Origin: GCA-2683825 sp965662355
Lineage (GTDB): Bacteria; Planctomycetota; UBA1135; GCA-002686595
Reading direction: 5' to 3'
Assembly (NCBI GenBank): GCA_965662355.1
Contig: CBFIHP010000001.1
Coordinates: 434,001-498,000, forward strand
Length of the DNA: 64,000 bases
Of the stretch, positions 1 through 7,972 are shown piece by piece (the stretch's first letter is position 1; each line of letters opens with the position of its first letter). The translations under genes and the position numbers were made by a program. Below the pieces are notes generated by a model. That model worked only from the letters and a program-made list of their open reading frames with translations. It did not search any database and was not told where the DNA came from.

Positions 1-1
1 C

Positions 2-733
2 TTGGTCAGTAATATCGAATCGAGTCCGGACCCCGAGAGCCTTCGCTATGAGCTGAAAGTCGCCGGCCAAGAGGCTTCCTATCATCGACTTCGAATGGCT
101 CTGGAGCTGCAGCCCGAGGCGATCCGTACGCTTTATCCACCGCGGCAGGTTCAGAGCATCTATCTGGATTCACACTTCGGGTGCGCGCTGGAGGAAAACC
201 TGGCCGGGATCAGCCACCGCGAAAAGCTTCGCCTCCGCTGGTATGGGGCGGAGACGAGGGGGGTGGTCGGCAAGCTCGAATTGAAAGTGCGTGAGAACAT
301 GTTGGGCTGGAAACGCACGACCCAGGTCGATCGGCGCCTTGATGTTCAAGGCGCTCTGCGAAGCGAATTCGCGCGCGAGTTGCAGGCCTCTTTACCGGAC
401 GCATGGCGGCTGCGCATGGCAGGCCTTGAGCCCGCGCAATGGATCTCGTATGAGCGCGAGTACTTCATCACCGCGGATCACAAGGTGCGCTTGACGATCG
501 ATCGCAACGTGCGCACGTGGGATCAAAGATGGCGTGGTCGGCTTTCTGCGAGAGCCCTCGACGAGACACCGAAGGGGCGCATTTTTGTGTTGGAGCTGAA
601 GTGCTCTCCGGAAGCGATCGAAGTGGCGGAGGCGTTGGTGCAACGGCTGCCCTGGCCGGTTGGGCGCTGTTCGAAGTTCGTCCTGGCCAGCGACCCCACG
701 CACGGCCCGACCCCATCCCTCGAGCCGATTTGA
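2..733 (+). CDS. VTC-domain protein (polyphosphate polymerase-like), possibly 5'-partial
   Basis: The 243 readable residues match the VTC domain, a triphosphate-tunnel fold that in yeast Vtc4 makes polyphosphate from ATP. Visible tunnel elements are RYELKV at 15-20 (the ExK that starts the fold), REKLRLRWYG near 73-82, KLELKVRE near 92, YEREYF with KVRLTIDRNV near 150-170, and FVLELKC near 202-208. These alternating charged strands normally line the tunnel. The first usable start is a TTG at base 2, so the gene may begin outside the window. It ends 6 bases before an ILEI-like membrane-anchored protein and probably shares its transcript. In bacteria VTC proteins often sit with other cell-surface genes, and polymerase activity is not proven for most of them. 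Confidence 0.75.
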   Translation: MVSNIESSPDPESLRYELKVAGQEASYHRLRMALELQPEAIRTLYPPRQVQSIYLDSHFGCALEENLAGISHREKLRLRWYGAETRGVVGKLELKVRENMLGWKRTTQVDRRLDVQGALRSEFARELQASLPDAWRLRMAGLEPAQWISYEREYFITADHKVRLTIDRNVRTWDQRWRGRLSARALDETPKGRIFVLELKCSPEAIEVAEALVQRLPWPVGRCSKFVLASDPTHGPTPSLEPI

Positions 734-739
734 AGTGCC

Positions 740-1819
740 ATGACACGCGTCCTCGCCATGTCGGTCGGTTTGCTGGCCATTACCCTACTTCTGCGCTGGA
801 GCGAGAACTGGGGGGTGCGGGGCGAGGTGGCGGCTCCCGAGATAGGGCTCGATATCGTTGTTTCGTCGCGGGGCACGCTGCTGCCTGCGCGGGTCGTGCA
901 TGCGCGTAGCAGGCTCCACGAAGCCATCGTTGCCGGTGAGCGGATCCTGGTCGAAGCGGACGACGCGCCAGCGGGGCTTCGCGCTGCATCCTTCGGGGCC
1001 GATCACGAGATCGCCGACTACCGGAACTTCGCGATTGCGGAAGGCAGGGGTGCGGTCGAGGAAATGCTGGCGTGGCTGGTCGCGCGGCCGGTGCCATCGA
1101 TTTGCATCCTGGGTACGAGTGGCGACGTGAGCCCGGACGGGGCCAGTGCGAAGGCGAGCTTCGACGAGGTCCTGGAAGAACTCGGGGCCCAGGCGCGACC
1201 CCATGACCAAAGCCCATGTAGCTGGGCCTACATCGGCGTTCGGCTCGAGGCGGGCTGGGTGCCCTTGGCAGAGTCGTATTCAGAGAGTTCGGGTGTGGTG
1301 CTGCTCTTCACGGTGGGGCGAGATCTGCGCGCGTATGCGGACCACACACCGGATTTCGTGGTGAGCCATTTGGGGGGTGTTCAGGAGATACCGATGGAGC
1401 GCGATGCGACGCGGGGCTGGGTAGCCGGGCGCGTCGATCGGCATCGAGCGAGTGTCGGCGAGGTGGAGCGCCCAGGGTTGCTCTTCGATCCCGAGGAAGC
1501 CGAAGGCGGGGTAGCCTCGATCGGCTGGGATGCGGTCCGGCTGGGGGTGCGCCCGTACCTGTCGACCCAGCTGGCCTTCCCGGAGCGGGCGGAGCCTGGC
1601 GGGCGTAGCGCTGTGTGTGAGGTGTGGGTGGATGGGGTGCTGGTGAAGACCCGCGAGCTGATGGATGGAGCGAGCTGGGCGAGCTGGGCGGTGGATCTCG
1701 GGGCCTATGCCAGGAAGACGATCCGCCTGGAATTGCGCACGCGATCGAGGATGGCGAAGGGGGTAAATATGCCGGCGGTGGTGTGGGGGGCCCCGCAGTT
1801 GCATTGGCGGGCTGAGTAG
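740..1819 (+). CDS. Membrane-anchored protein with ILEI/FAM3-like domain
   Basis: The 359-residue product opens with a hydrophobic helix (about residues 5-18), a signal anchor or signal peptide. Residues about 85-200 resemble the ILEI/PANDER-like fold first described in FAM3 cytokines: a FGADHEIADYRNF strand, an EEMLAWL helix, SICILGTSGD, a long helix ending ELGAQ, then SWAYIGVR and a GVVLLFTVG strand. The second half (about 230-359) looks like an all-beta carbohydrate-binding or NPCBM-like module ending in VVWGAPQLH. The 6-base gap to the VTC gene suggests one operon. The ILEI assignment rests on motif pattern and length. The function in bacteria is unknown; a surface glycan-related role is inferred. 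Confidence 0.5.
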   Translation: MTRVLAMSVGLLAITLLLRWSENWGVRGEVAAPEIGLDIVVSSRGTLLPARVVHARSRLHEAIVAGERILVEADDAPAGLRAASFGADHEIADYRNFAIAEGRGAVEEMLAWLVARPVPSICILGTSGDVSPDGASAKASFDEVLEELGAQARPHDQSPCSWAYIGVRLEAGWVPLAESYSESSGVVLLFTVGRDLRAYADHTPDFVVSHLGGVQEIPMERDATRGWVAGRVDRHRASVGEVERPGLLFDPEEAEGGVASIGWDAVRLGVRPYLSTQLAFPERAEPGGRSAVCEVWVDGVLVKTRELMDGASWASWAVDLGAYARKTIRLELRTRSRMAKGVNMPAVVWGAPQLHWRAE

Positions 1820-1836
1820 GGCTCCTGCGGGGGGAA

Positions 1837-1857
1837 TTGCCCGTATCGGGAGGGCAA
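1837..1857 (+). terminator. Small hairpin after the VTC-ILEI pair
   Basis: A perfect 6-bp stem, TTGCCC pairing with GGGCAA across a 9-base loop, lies 18 bases after the stop codon. There is no clean T-run, only a short TTTT some bases later, so termination is only a suggestion. Confidence 0.25.
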
Positions 1858-2013
1858 TCGGGCATTTTGGGGGTCAGGGTGCGCTTCGGAGCCATCCCAA
1901 ACCCCCACCCACCCCCATAAAGGGGTAGCAACCCACAGACGGACCACCGGCCGAGCCGGTTGCGTTTTCCACGGAGGTTTCTTCACCCAACCCTCGTTAT
2001 CCTCCGCCCCGCC

Positions 2014-3399
2014 ATGACGGTCGAACCTGAAAAGCGCCCGGAGCTGCGCGACCTGGAGGCCGTTCTGCGCGGCGAGGTCAGCGTTGCGCTCGCGGGCTTC
2101 CTGGAGGACGTCCACCCCGCGGATCTCGCGGACTGGATAGCCGAGATCGATCCGCCCGATCAGGTGCGTATCGTGGCGTCGCTTTCGACCGAGGCGCGCT
2201 CGGAGCTTCTGCGCTTTGCGGACGACAGCATTTGCGAGGACGTGCTGCGCTATCTCGATGTGCCGCAAATCGCAGCGGTCGTAGAAGAGCTCCCTGCGGA
2301 CGAGGCCGTCGACCTCCTGGCGTTGACGGAAGAGGGTACCGAAGAGCAGGTTCTGAAGGTCGTCGATCTGGAACGTGCTCAGGGGCTCCGCCAGCTTCTG
2401 AGGTATGACGCGGAGACCGCTGGCGGTCTCATGACGAGTGAGTTCGTCAGTGTGTCGCAGGACGTACACGTCGGCGACGCGATCAAGCACATTCGGAACG
2501 AAGAGACGCCGGCCGGTGAAGAAGAGACCGGTGTTTTCGTCGTCGACGGTGACGGCAAACCCATCGGCTTCGTCTCTGACCGTGAGCTGCTGACGACGCC
2601 GATTCACACTCCGGTGATCGAGGTGATGGAGACCGACCTCATCACCGTCCACGTCCAGGACGACCAGGAGGAGGTCGCCCAGCTCGTTCACAAGTATTCG
2701 TTTGCTGCCGTGCCGGTCGTCAGCGACGACGGTGTGCTCATCGGTGTCATTGCCGCTGACGATGCGCAGGAGGTGCTTGCTGAGGAAGCCGAAGAGGACA
2801 TCCTGCGCCTGGTCGGTACCTCGCCCGAGGAGACCCAGACCTACCTACCTGTTCTCACCCGTGTTCGGCACCGCTTGCCGCTCCAGGCGCTCACGGTGCT
2901 GGGCGGGCTTCTGACCGCATGGATTCTCGACGTATTCATGGGGCCGGGTTCCGAGTCCACAAGTACGACCGATATCCTGCGCTACTTGCCCATCATCATC
3001 GGGTTGGCGGGCAACGTCGGTATCCAGTCCTCGACCATTCTCGTGCGCGCCTTTGCCACCGGCGAGGTTTCCCAGGACCGTGAATTCTCCGTGCTCGGCT
3101 CCGAGGTGCTCGTCGGGTTTCTCATCGGAACGATTTGTGGCATTACGACCATGGCAATGGCCAGCTACATGGAAGGTGGAGGCGCGGCTGCGGTCACTTT
3201 TGGAAGCGCGCTCGGCCTGGCAATCACGATTGCGGTCGTGTGGGCGGCGTTGCTCGGCTGCGTCGTTCCCATCGCTTGCCAGCGCCTTGGAATCGACCCG
3301 GCGATTGTCGCGGGGCCTTTCTTGATCACACTCAGCGACATTTCCGGCGCTTCGATTTTCGTTGGAACCACGTCCCTGTTCATGGAACTCGGCAGTTGA
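2014..3399 (+). CDS. mgtE: Magnesium transporter MgtE
   Basis: A 461-residue protein with the standard MgtE order. An N-terminal helical Mg-sensing domain (residues about 1-125, with HPADLADWIAEI and LPADEAVDLL) is followed by a CBS pair (about 130-255, with MTSEFVSV and VMETDLITV) and a five-helix membrane domain (about 280-461) that forms the Mg2+ channel of the dimer. The family signature region ILVRAFATGE and the late stretch PAIVAGPFLITLSDISG are clear. The open frame runs upstream to 1960, but those residues are basic and unlike the family, so I chose the ATG at 2014. The signal peptidase gene starts 3 bases after the stop and is probably co-transcribed. Confidence 0.93.
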   Translation: MTVEPEKRPELRDLEAVLRGEVSVALAGFLEDVHPADLADWIAEIDPPDQVRIVASLSTEARSELLRFADDSICEDVLRYLDVPQIAAVVEELPADEAVDLLALTEEGTEEQVLKVVDLERAQGLRQLLRYDAETAGGLMTSEFVSVSQDVHVGDAIKHIRNEETPAGEEETGVFVVDGDGKPIGFVSDRELLTTPIHTPVIEVMETDLITVHVQDDQEEVAQLVHKYSFAAVPVVSDDGVLIGVIAADDAQEVLAEEAEEDILRLVGTSPEETQTYLPVLTRVRHRLPLQALTVLGGLLTAWILDVFMGPGSESTSTTDILRYLPIIIGLAGNVGIQSSTILVRAFATGEVSQDREFSVLGSEVLVGFLIGTICGITTMAMASYMEGGGAAAVTFGSALGLAITIAVVWAALLGCVVPIACQRLGIDPAIVAGPFLITLSDISGASIFVGTTSLFMELGS

Positions 3400-3402
3400 A
3401 CC

Positions 3403-4659
3403 TTGAACCTCGCTAGCCTACGGCGCGGCTGGATGCGCTTGCTTTGGGCCGCGGCGGCTATTGGGCTGCTCGCCGTGTTCTTGATGGCCTACGTTTGCCA
3501 GGTCTATCGTGTCGACAGCGGATCGATGCGGCCGACAATCTTTGGTGGTCGCGCCCAACCCGATGTTGAGCGTCAAGACGAGTGGGTGTTGGTACGCTTT
3601 CAAGACGCGCCGCTGCCCGAGCGCTTCGACCTCGTGGTGTTTCGCTCTGAAAACGGTGGTGATCCGATGGTGAAGCGTGTCGTTGGGCTTCCCGGAGAGG
3701 AAATCTTCATCTTCGAGGGCGACCTCTTCATCGGCGGCGAGCTCTTACCGGCCGGAACGCCGCGGCCAGCCCCGATTCCTGTATTCGACGATCGCTACCA
3801 GGTGCTGGAAGAGTACTTCGAGTACAAGCGCGCCACTGAATTCGAGAAGAGTCCGTGGACGCACGAGGTCGCAGCCACGCGTGGGCTCGATGCGCGCGAC
3901 GTCCCGCCCGGCAGCCAACAAGGCATGATGCTCTACCACCCTGACTTGCGCGACAGTCACCTGGACCGCGATGGCAGGCGTCATCCCGGTCTGCGCCAAG
4001 TCAACGATGGTGCCATCGAGTGCCAGTTCCAGATTCGCGAGGCCTTGCCCGATGCGGCCCTGCGTTTTCGACTCGTCGAGGAAGGCGATTCGTTCGAGGT
4101 CGAATTGAGCGGCTTCGAAACCGCAGGAGAAGAGGCCAAGCTCGCCGTGTTGCGTATCCTCCGCTGGAACCCCGAAACACTCTCGCGCGAACAGGGCCGA
4201 CCCCGCCGCGATGTTCTCACCGAGGTTCCGGTCAATGTCCCGCCGAAAGACTGGATTCATATTCGCTTCACGAACATCGACAACGTGCTCACGGTCGAAT
4301 CTCCCGAGTTGCGCGTCAAGGTTCGAGCGACCTACGAGCAGAACGTGCCCTACCCGGGCCGAAAACGCGCCGGAGACAAGAGCATCGGTCACCGAGTCGC
4401 CTTTGGAGGAGAACAGGTGCGCGCTGGTTTTCGAGCCGTACGCGTACTTCGCGATCTTTTCTACATCGACGATGGAAGCAACGCCACGGAACGGCCGCTG
4501 CTCATAGGCCGAGATCGCTGCTTCGTGCTTGGGGACAACTCGGCCTTCAGCTCGGATTCGCGGCACTTCGGTCCGATCGAGCTGTCTCGCCTGGTGGCCC
4601 GGCCCATGGCGATCGTCTGGCCCAAACCGCGCTGGCTGGAATCTGTCGAATTGCCGTGA
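3403..4659 (+). CDS. lepB: Signal peptidase I with large insertion
   Basis: An S26 leader peptidase that cleaves Sec/Tat signal peptides at the outer face of the membrane. A single N-terminal helix (about residues 12-33) is followed by the nucleophile box SGSMRPT with Ser41, then DPMVKRVVGLPGE with general-base Lys91, and near the end the box GDNSAFSSDSRHFG (about 385-399). Between the lysine box and the last box lie about 290 residues, far more than in E. coli LepB. They include a long soluble stretch with a beta-rich, concanavalin-like look (RFTNIDNVLTVESPEL). The start is a TTG at 3403; the in-frame ATG at 3433 would leave a shorter leader and is possible. Such enlarged S26 enzymes are known from planctomycetes. 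Confidence 0.85.
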   Translation: MNLASLRRGWMRLLWAAAAIGLLAVFLMAYVCQVYRVDSGSMRPTIFGGRAQPDVERQDEWVLVRFQDAPLPERFDLVVFRSENGGDPMVKRVVGLPGEEIFIFEGDLFIGGELLPAGTPRPAPIPVFDDRYQVLEEYFEYKRATEFEKSPWTHEVAATRGLDARDVPPGSQQGMMLYHPDLRDSHLDRDGRRHPGLRQVNDGAIECQFQIREALPDAALRFRLVEEGDSFEVELSGFETAGEEAKLAVLRILRWNPETLSREQGRPRRDVLTEVPVNVPPKDWIHIRFTNIDNVLTVESPELRVKVRATYEQNVPYPGRKRAGDKSIGHRVAFGGEQVRAGFRAVRVLRDLFYIDDGSNATERPLLIGRDRCFVLGDNSAFSSDSRHFGPIELSRLVARPMAIVWPKPRWLESVELP

Positions 4660-4715
4660 GCGGTCCGTCCGAGAATCCGCGGAACCCGGACGCAGCTCGT
4701 GGGTTTCTCTCTCCG

Positions 4716-5321
4716 ATGAGTCACGGGAGTTCGGAATCCATGCCGCAGGATGTCGGCGCTTCTTGGATGCTTCGTTATCAGCAGGGGGACGAAAGCGCCT
4801 TCGACCGGCTCGTCGAGCACTACTCCGGCAAGCTCTTCGCGGTGCTGACACGCTTCCTCGGGCCGGTGCCCCAACGCGAGGACCTCGTCCAGGAGGTTTT
4901 TCTGCGCGTCATTCGCGCACGCGAGCGCTACGAACCGACGGCAAGGTTTTCCACCTGGATCTACCGCATTGCCTTCAACCTTTGTGCGAACGAGCGTCAC
5001 CGCAATCTGGCTCGCGCCGCGCGGCCTCTGGACCCCGGAGGCGACGACAGCCCTGGGATCGTGTTTGAGGACGAGCGCGTCGATCCTCCCTTCCGATCCC
5101 TCGAACGCGAAGACACCTCCGCGCTCGTACAGCGTGCGATCGCTGAGCTGCCCGATCGGCAGCGCATGGCGCTGATCCTCGCCAAGTATGAAGACCACTC
5201 CTACGCCGAGATCGCTCGTGCGCTGGAGACGAGTGAAAAAGCCATCAAGTCCATGATCCACCGTGCGCGCGAAAATCTTCGCGTCGCCTTGGCCCCCTTG
5301 TTCGAGGAACAGAACCTGTGA
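4716..5321 (+). CDS. ECF sigma-70 family RNA polymerase sigma factor
   Basis: About 201 residues with region 2 (YQQGDESAFDRLVEHY, then EDLVQEVFLRVIRARERY and FSTWIYRIAFNLCANERH, the core-binding and -10 melting segment) and region 4 (LPDRQRMALILAKYEDHSYAEIA followed by the SEKAIKSMIHRARENLR recognition helix). Starts at ATG 4716 and ATG 4740 are both possible; the second has a GGGAG 10 bases upstream. The last codon overlaps the GTG of the anti-sigma gene by 4 bases (GTGA), which fits coupled translation of a sigma/anti-sigma pair. The longer upstream open frame overlaps lepB and is not coding. Confidence 0.92.
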   Translation: MSHGSSESMPQDVGASWMLRYQQGDESAFDRLVEHYSGKLFAVLTRFLGPVPQREDLVQEVFLRVIRARERYEPTARFSTWIYRIAFNLCANERHRNLARAARPLDPGGDDSPGIVFEDERVDPPFRSLEREDTSALVQRAIAELPDRQRMALILAKYEDHSYAEIARALETSEKAIKSMIHRARENLRVALAPLFEEQNL

Positions 5322-5989
5322 GCGCCCTTCGATGTGAAGATTTCCGTGCGTTGGTCGCCCGACACTTGCGCCCCGGGAAACCCGGCCGCGAGCTGTTGCC
5401 CGCCGGCGAATCCGTTGCGTGGCACACGCACCTGGTCGAGTGCGCAGATTGCCGCGAGTTTCTTGCCGAGGAAGGCCGGCTCGATGAACTGCTTGCCGCT
5501 GTTCCTGAACCCGAACTGCCCAGTGCGCTTGCCGCGCGCGTACGAGCTGCTCTGGAGCCTGCTCGTCGCCGGCAGCGCGAAGAAGAGCATCTCGATCTGC
5601 TCCTTGACGGCCTGCCAGAGCCTATCGCGCCCGAGGGAATGTCGGGACGTGTGCTCGCAGGCCTACGGGCCGAGCGCGCCCCGGCCAAGTGGACGCTTCT
5701 ACGGGGGCGCGGACTCGCCCTCGCGGCAGCGGTGCTCGCGCTGCTACTGACCATCGCAGGAAGAGCGTTGCTTTTCCGCGAGAGCTCCACCCCCGAAGAG
5801 GTCGCCTATATCCGTACGGAGCTTATCGACGAAGACGAGTTGATCGTCTATGCCCTCGAGAACTGGGAGCTCCTGATGAGCGATGACATCGAGGTCTACA
5901 TGGCCAGCCTGGACCCCAGCGAACGGATTCTGCTCGAGCTCGAAGACCTCGACGAGCTAATGGAAGAAACCGAAGAGGATGGCCGATGA
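5318..5989 (+). CDS. Zinc-finger anti-sigma factor, single-pass membrane protein
   Basis: A 223-residue partner of the preceding sigma factor. The N-terminal domain has the ZAS signature HTHLVECADC (His-x3-Cys-x2-Cys) near residues 36-46, known to bind Zn and wrap the cognate ECF factor. A middle helical segment (about 65-125) precedes one transmembrane helix (about 132-150, LALAAAVLALLLTIAG). The outer tail of about 70 residues is very acidic (EDELIVYALENWELL, ELEDLDELMEETEEDG). The start is GTG, overlapping the sigma stop. The tail ends at the ATGA where the next gene begins, so sigma, anti-sigma and the periplasmic protein are translationally linked. The signal that releases sigma is unknown. 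Confidence 0.85.
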   Translation: MSALRCEDFRALVARHLRPGKPGRELLPAGESVAWHTHLVECADCREFLAEEGRLDELLAAVPEPELPSALAARVRAALEPARRRQREEEHLDLLLDGLPEPIAPEGMSGRVLAGLRAERAPAKWTLLRGRGLALAAAVLALLLTIAGRALLFRESSTPEEVAYIRTELIDEDELIVYALENWELLMSDDIEVYMASLDPSERILLELEDLDELMEETEEDGR

Positions 5990-6741
5990 ACATCATGAGC
6001 CTCACACGCCTCTCCGCCCTTGGGGTCGCCCTCTTCATCGGAGCGAATTCGCTCTGCGCTGCGTACAGCAGCACGCAAACAGACAGGCTGGAGCGCCTGC
6101 TCGAGGAGCGCACACCCCAAGAGCGAGCACACCTGACGGAGCGCCTCAAGAAGTTGCGCAGGCTCGGTCCGGAAGAACGCCGCGCGCTCCTCGACCGTGC
6201 GCGATCGCTGCACGAGATGGAGAAACGCGCTCACAAGGTGGCTCCGGATGACCTGCGCCGGCGATTGCGGGCCGACCCACAGAAGGCCCCGCTCGTTTGG
6301 CGTCATCACTTCGAGTCGGAACTGAGATCCCACGGGCGTCGTCAGGTCGAGAAGCTACCGCCGGAGGTACGTCGACGCCTGCGCAACGCTACTCCGGAGG
6401 AACGCCAACGCATCCTGCGCCGGGTTCAATCCAAGCACATGGACTTGAAGCGGCTCGGTCGCACCCTGAACCTGGACCCGGCGGAAATCAAACGCATCGA
6501 AGGGCTGGGTGCCAAAGAGCGCTCTGCGGCATATCTTGGGCTTCGCCGCCAGCTGATCGAATTCGTCGTCAAGCGTGACGGGCTGCCGAAGGGCCTCACG
6601 CTGAAGGAATGGAAGCGCTTGCGATCGCTTCCCGACATCGAGTTCTTTCGCGCTCTGCGCGAGCGCGGCTTCGATGCCCGCGATTTCCACAGGCGTTCGG
6701 GGCCTCCGCTACGCCCGAAGGGCGCACCCCGAAGACGGTAG
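5986..6741 (+). CDS. Exported Arg-rich helical protein, DUF3106-like
   Basis: The 251-residue product has a signal peptide (SALGVALFIGANSLCAAYS) and is then almost entirely charged helix, with recurring E-R-R-x-L-L and PEERxxxLxR units (RTPQERAHLTERLKKLRRL, LGPEERRALLDRAR, ATPEERQRILRRVQ). This pattern is typical of DUF3106 and related periplasmic sensor-partner proteins. It overlaps the anti-sigma stop by 4 bases, so I infer that it interacts with the acidic outer tail of that protein; its own strong positive charge fits. No catalytic motif is visible. An inverted repeat CCCGGA...TCCGGG (6744-6768) follows the stop. Confidence 0.6.
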   Translation: MNIMSLTRLSALGVALFIGANSLCAAYSSTQTDRLERLLEERTPQERAHLTERLKKLRRLGPEERRALLDRARSLHEMEKRAHKVAPDDLRRRLRADPQKAPLVWRHHFESELRSHGRRQVEKLPPEVRRRLRNATPEERQRILRRVQSKHMDLKRLGRTLNLDPAEIKRIEGLGAKERSAAYLGLRRQLIEFVVKRDGLPKGLTLKEWKRLRSLPDIEFFRALRERGFDARDFHRRSGPPLRPKGAPRRR

Positions 6742-6769
6742 GCCCCGGAATTCGTAGTAGACTCCGGGC

Positions 6770-7972
6770 ATGGCAGCTGGACGGACGAGAATGAAGCCGG
6801 ATTGCGTGCCGGCGGTGACGCCGGAGAGGATCTTCAGCGATCGAGCTCCGCGGATGGTCATCGATCTGCGCAGCCCATCGGAGTTCGCGGAGGATCACAT
6901 TCCCGGAGCCGTGAACCTGCCGCTCTTCGACGATGACGACCGGCGTGTGATCGGTACCCTCTACAGGTGGAGCGGTCCTGACGAAGCCTTTCGCGAGGCA
7001 TCGTCCCGCACCCGGGATCGGATCGAGGATTTTGTAGCCCAGGCCGCGCGGCTCTTGGGTCGCGAGTTGCCCGACCTGGACCTCCCCGACGCGGTTGGCG
7101 AACGGACCCGCGCCGGTATCGCCGACATGGAAGAGCGCCTCTCGCTCATGCCGCTCGAAGCCGAGGACCCGGTCGTTCTGCATTGCTGGCGCGGTGGGCT
7201 GCGCTCGCGCAGCATCGTCGCCTTTCTTTACGAGCTCGGCTGGGAGAATGTGGCCGGGCTAGAAGGCGGCTACAAAGGCTATCGGGCCGCGGTGCGCGAT
7301 CACATCGCGGCCTGGGAGGCTCCGCCTTCTTTCTGTCTGCGTGGACTAACCGGTGTCGGCAAGACCCTGGTCCTGCGCGAACTCGAAGCCTTGCGCCCCG
7401 GTTGGACGATCGATCTCGAGGGCCTTGCGGCGCATCGCTCCTCCATCCTTGGCGCCGTGGGCTTGGCCCCCGTTTCGCAAAGGCGTTTCGAATCGCTCCT
7501 GGCCCAGCGCCTACACGCTGGGTTTCCCGGTCCCGTGGTCTACGAAGGTGAGAGCCGCAAGGTCGGCGACATCATCCTGCCCGAGCGCATCTGGCGCTCG
7601 ATGGAAGCGGCCCTCGATCTCGAGCTGGTCGCCCCCGTTGAACGACGCGTGCAGGTGCTGGTCGAGGACTACCTGGCCGACGACAGCAACCGCGGGCAGC
7701 TGGAGGAGCGACTTCCATTCATCGAAAAGCGCCTGGGCGCGCGCAAGTGGAACGGGGCCCTGGTCGAGCTCCTGCGCGGCGGGCGCGAAGAGGAGCTCGT
7801 GCGCATCTTGCTCGAGAGATACTACGACCCGCTCTATCGCCATTCCGAAAACCACAACAACGGAGGCGGCCGGGACTACGCGCGTTCATTCGATACAAGC
7901 GATCCACGTGCCTGTGCGCGAGAGATCGCCGCGTTCATCGAGGAGCAGCCGAAGTGTCCGCATGCGCCCTAG
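6770..7972 (+). CDS. mnmH: tRNA 2-selenouridine synthase (SelU/MnmH)
   Basis: A 400-residue enzyme that in known members replaces sulfur of 2-thiouridine at the tRNA wobble base with selenium, using selenophosphate, via a geranylated intermediate. The N-terminal rhodanese domain (about 10-180) has DLRSPSEFAEDHIPGAVN and the active loop HCWRGGLRS with Cys139. The C-terminal half has a P-loop GLTGVGKT at 192-199 and the family block ESRKVGDIILPE. The length matches the family. The start could be ATG 6770 or ATG 6791 (residue 8). No selD or selenocysteine gene is in the window. It converges with the radical SAM gene, sharing 4 bases of 3' end. Confidence 0.92.
   Translation: MAAGRTRMKPDCVPAVTPERIFSDRAPRMVIDLRSPSEFAEDHIPGAVNLPLFDDDDRRVIGTLYRWSGPDEAFREASSRTRDRIEDFVAQAARLLGRELPDLDLPDAVGERTRAGIADMEERLSLMPLEAEDPVVLHCWRGGLRSRSIVAFLYELGWENVAGLEGGYKGYRAAVRDHIAAWEAPPSFCLRGLTGVGKTLVLRELEALRPGWTIDLEGLAAHRSSILGAVGLAPVSQRRFESLLAQRLHAGFPGPVVYEGESRKVGDIILPERIWRSMEAALDLELVAPVERRVQVLVEDYLADDSNRGQLEERLPFIEKRLGARKWNGALVELLRGGREEELVRILLERYYDPLYRHSENHNNGGGRDYARSFDTSDPRACAREIAAFIEEQPKCPHAP

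Noticed and set aside
1705..2691. Long minus-strand open frame opposite mgtE
   Set aside because: It mirrors the codon pattern of MgtE, which has unmistakable family motifs on the plus strand; no recognisable protein features.
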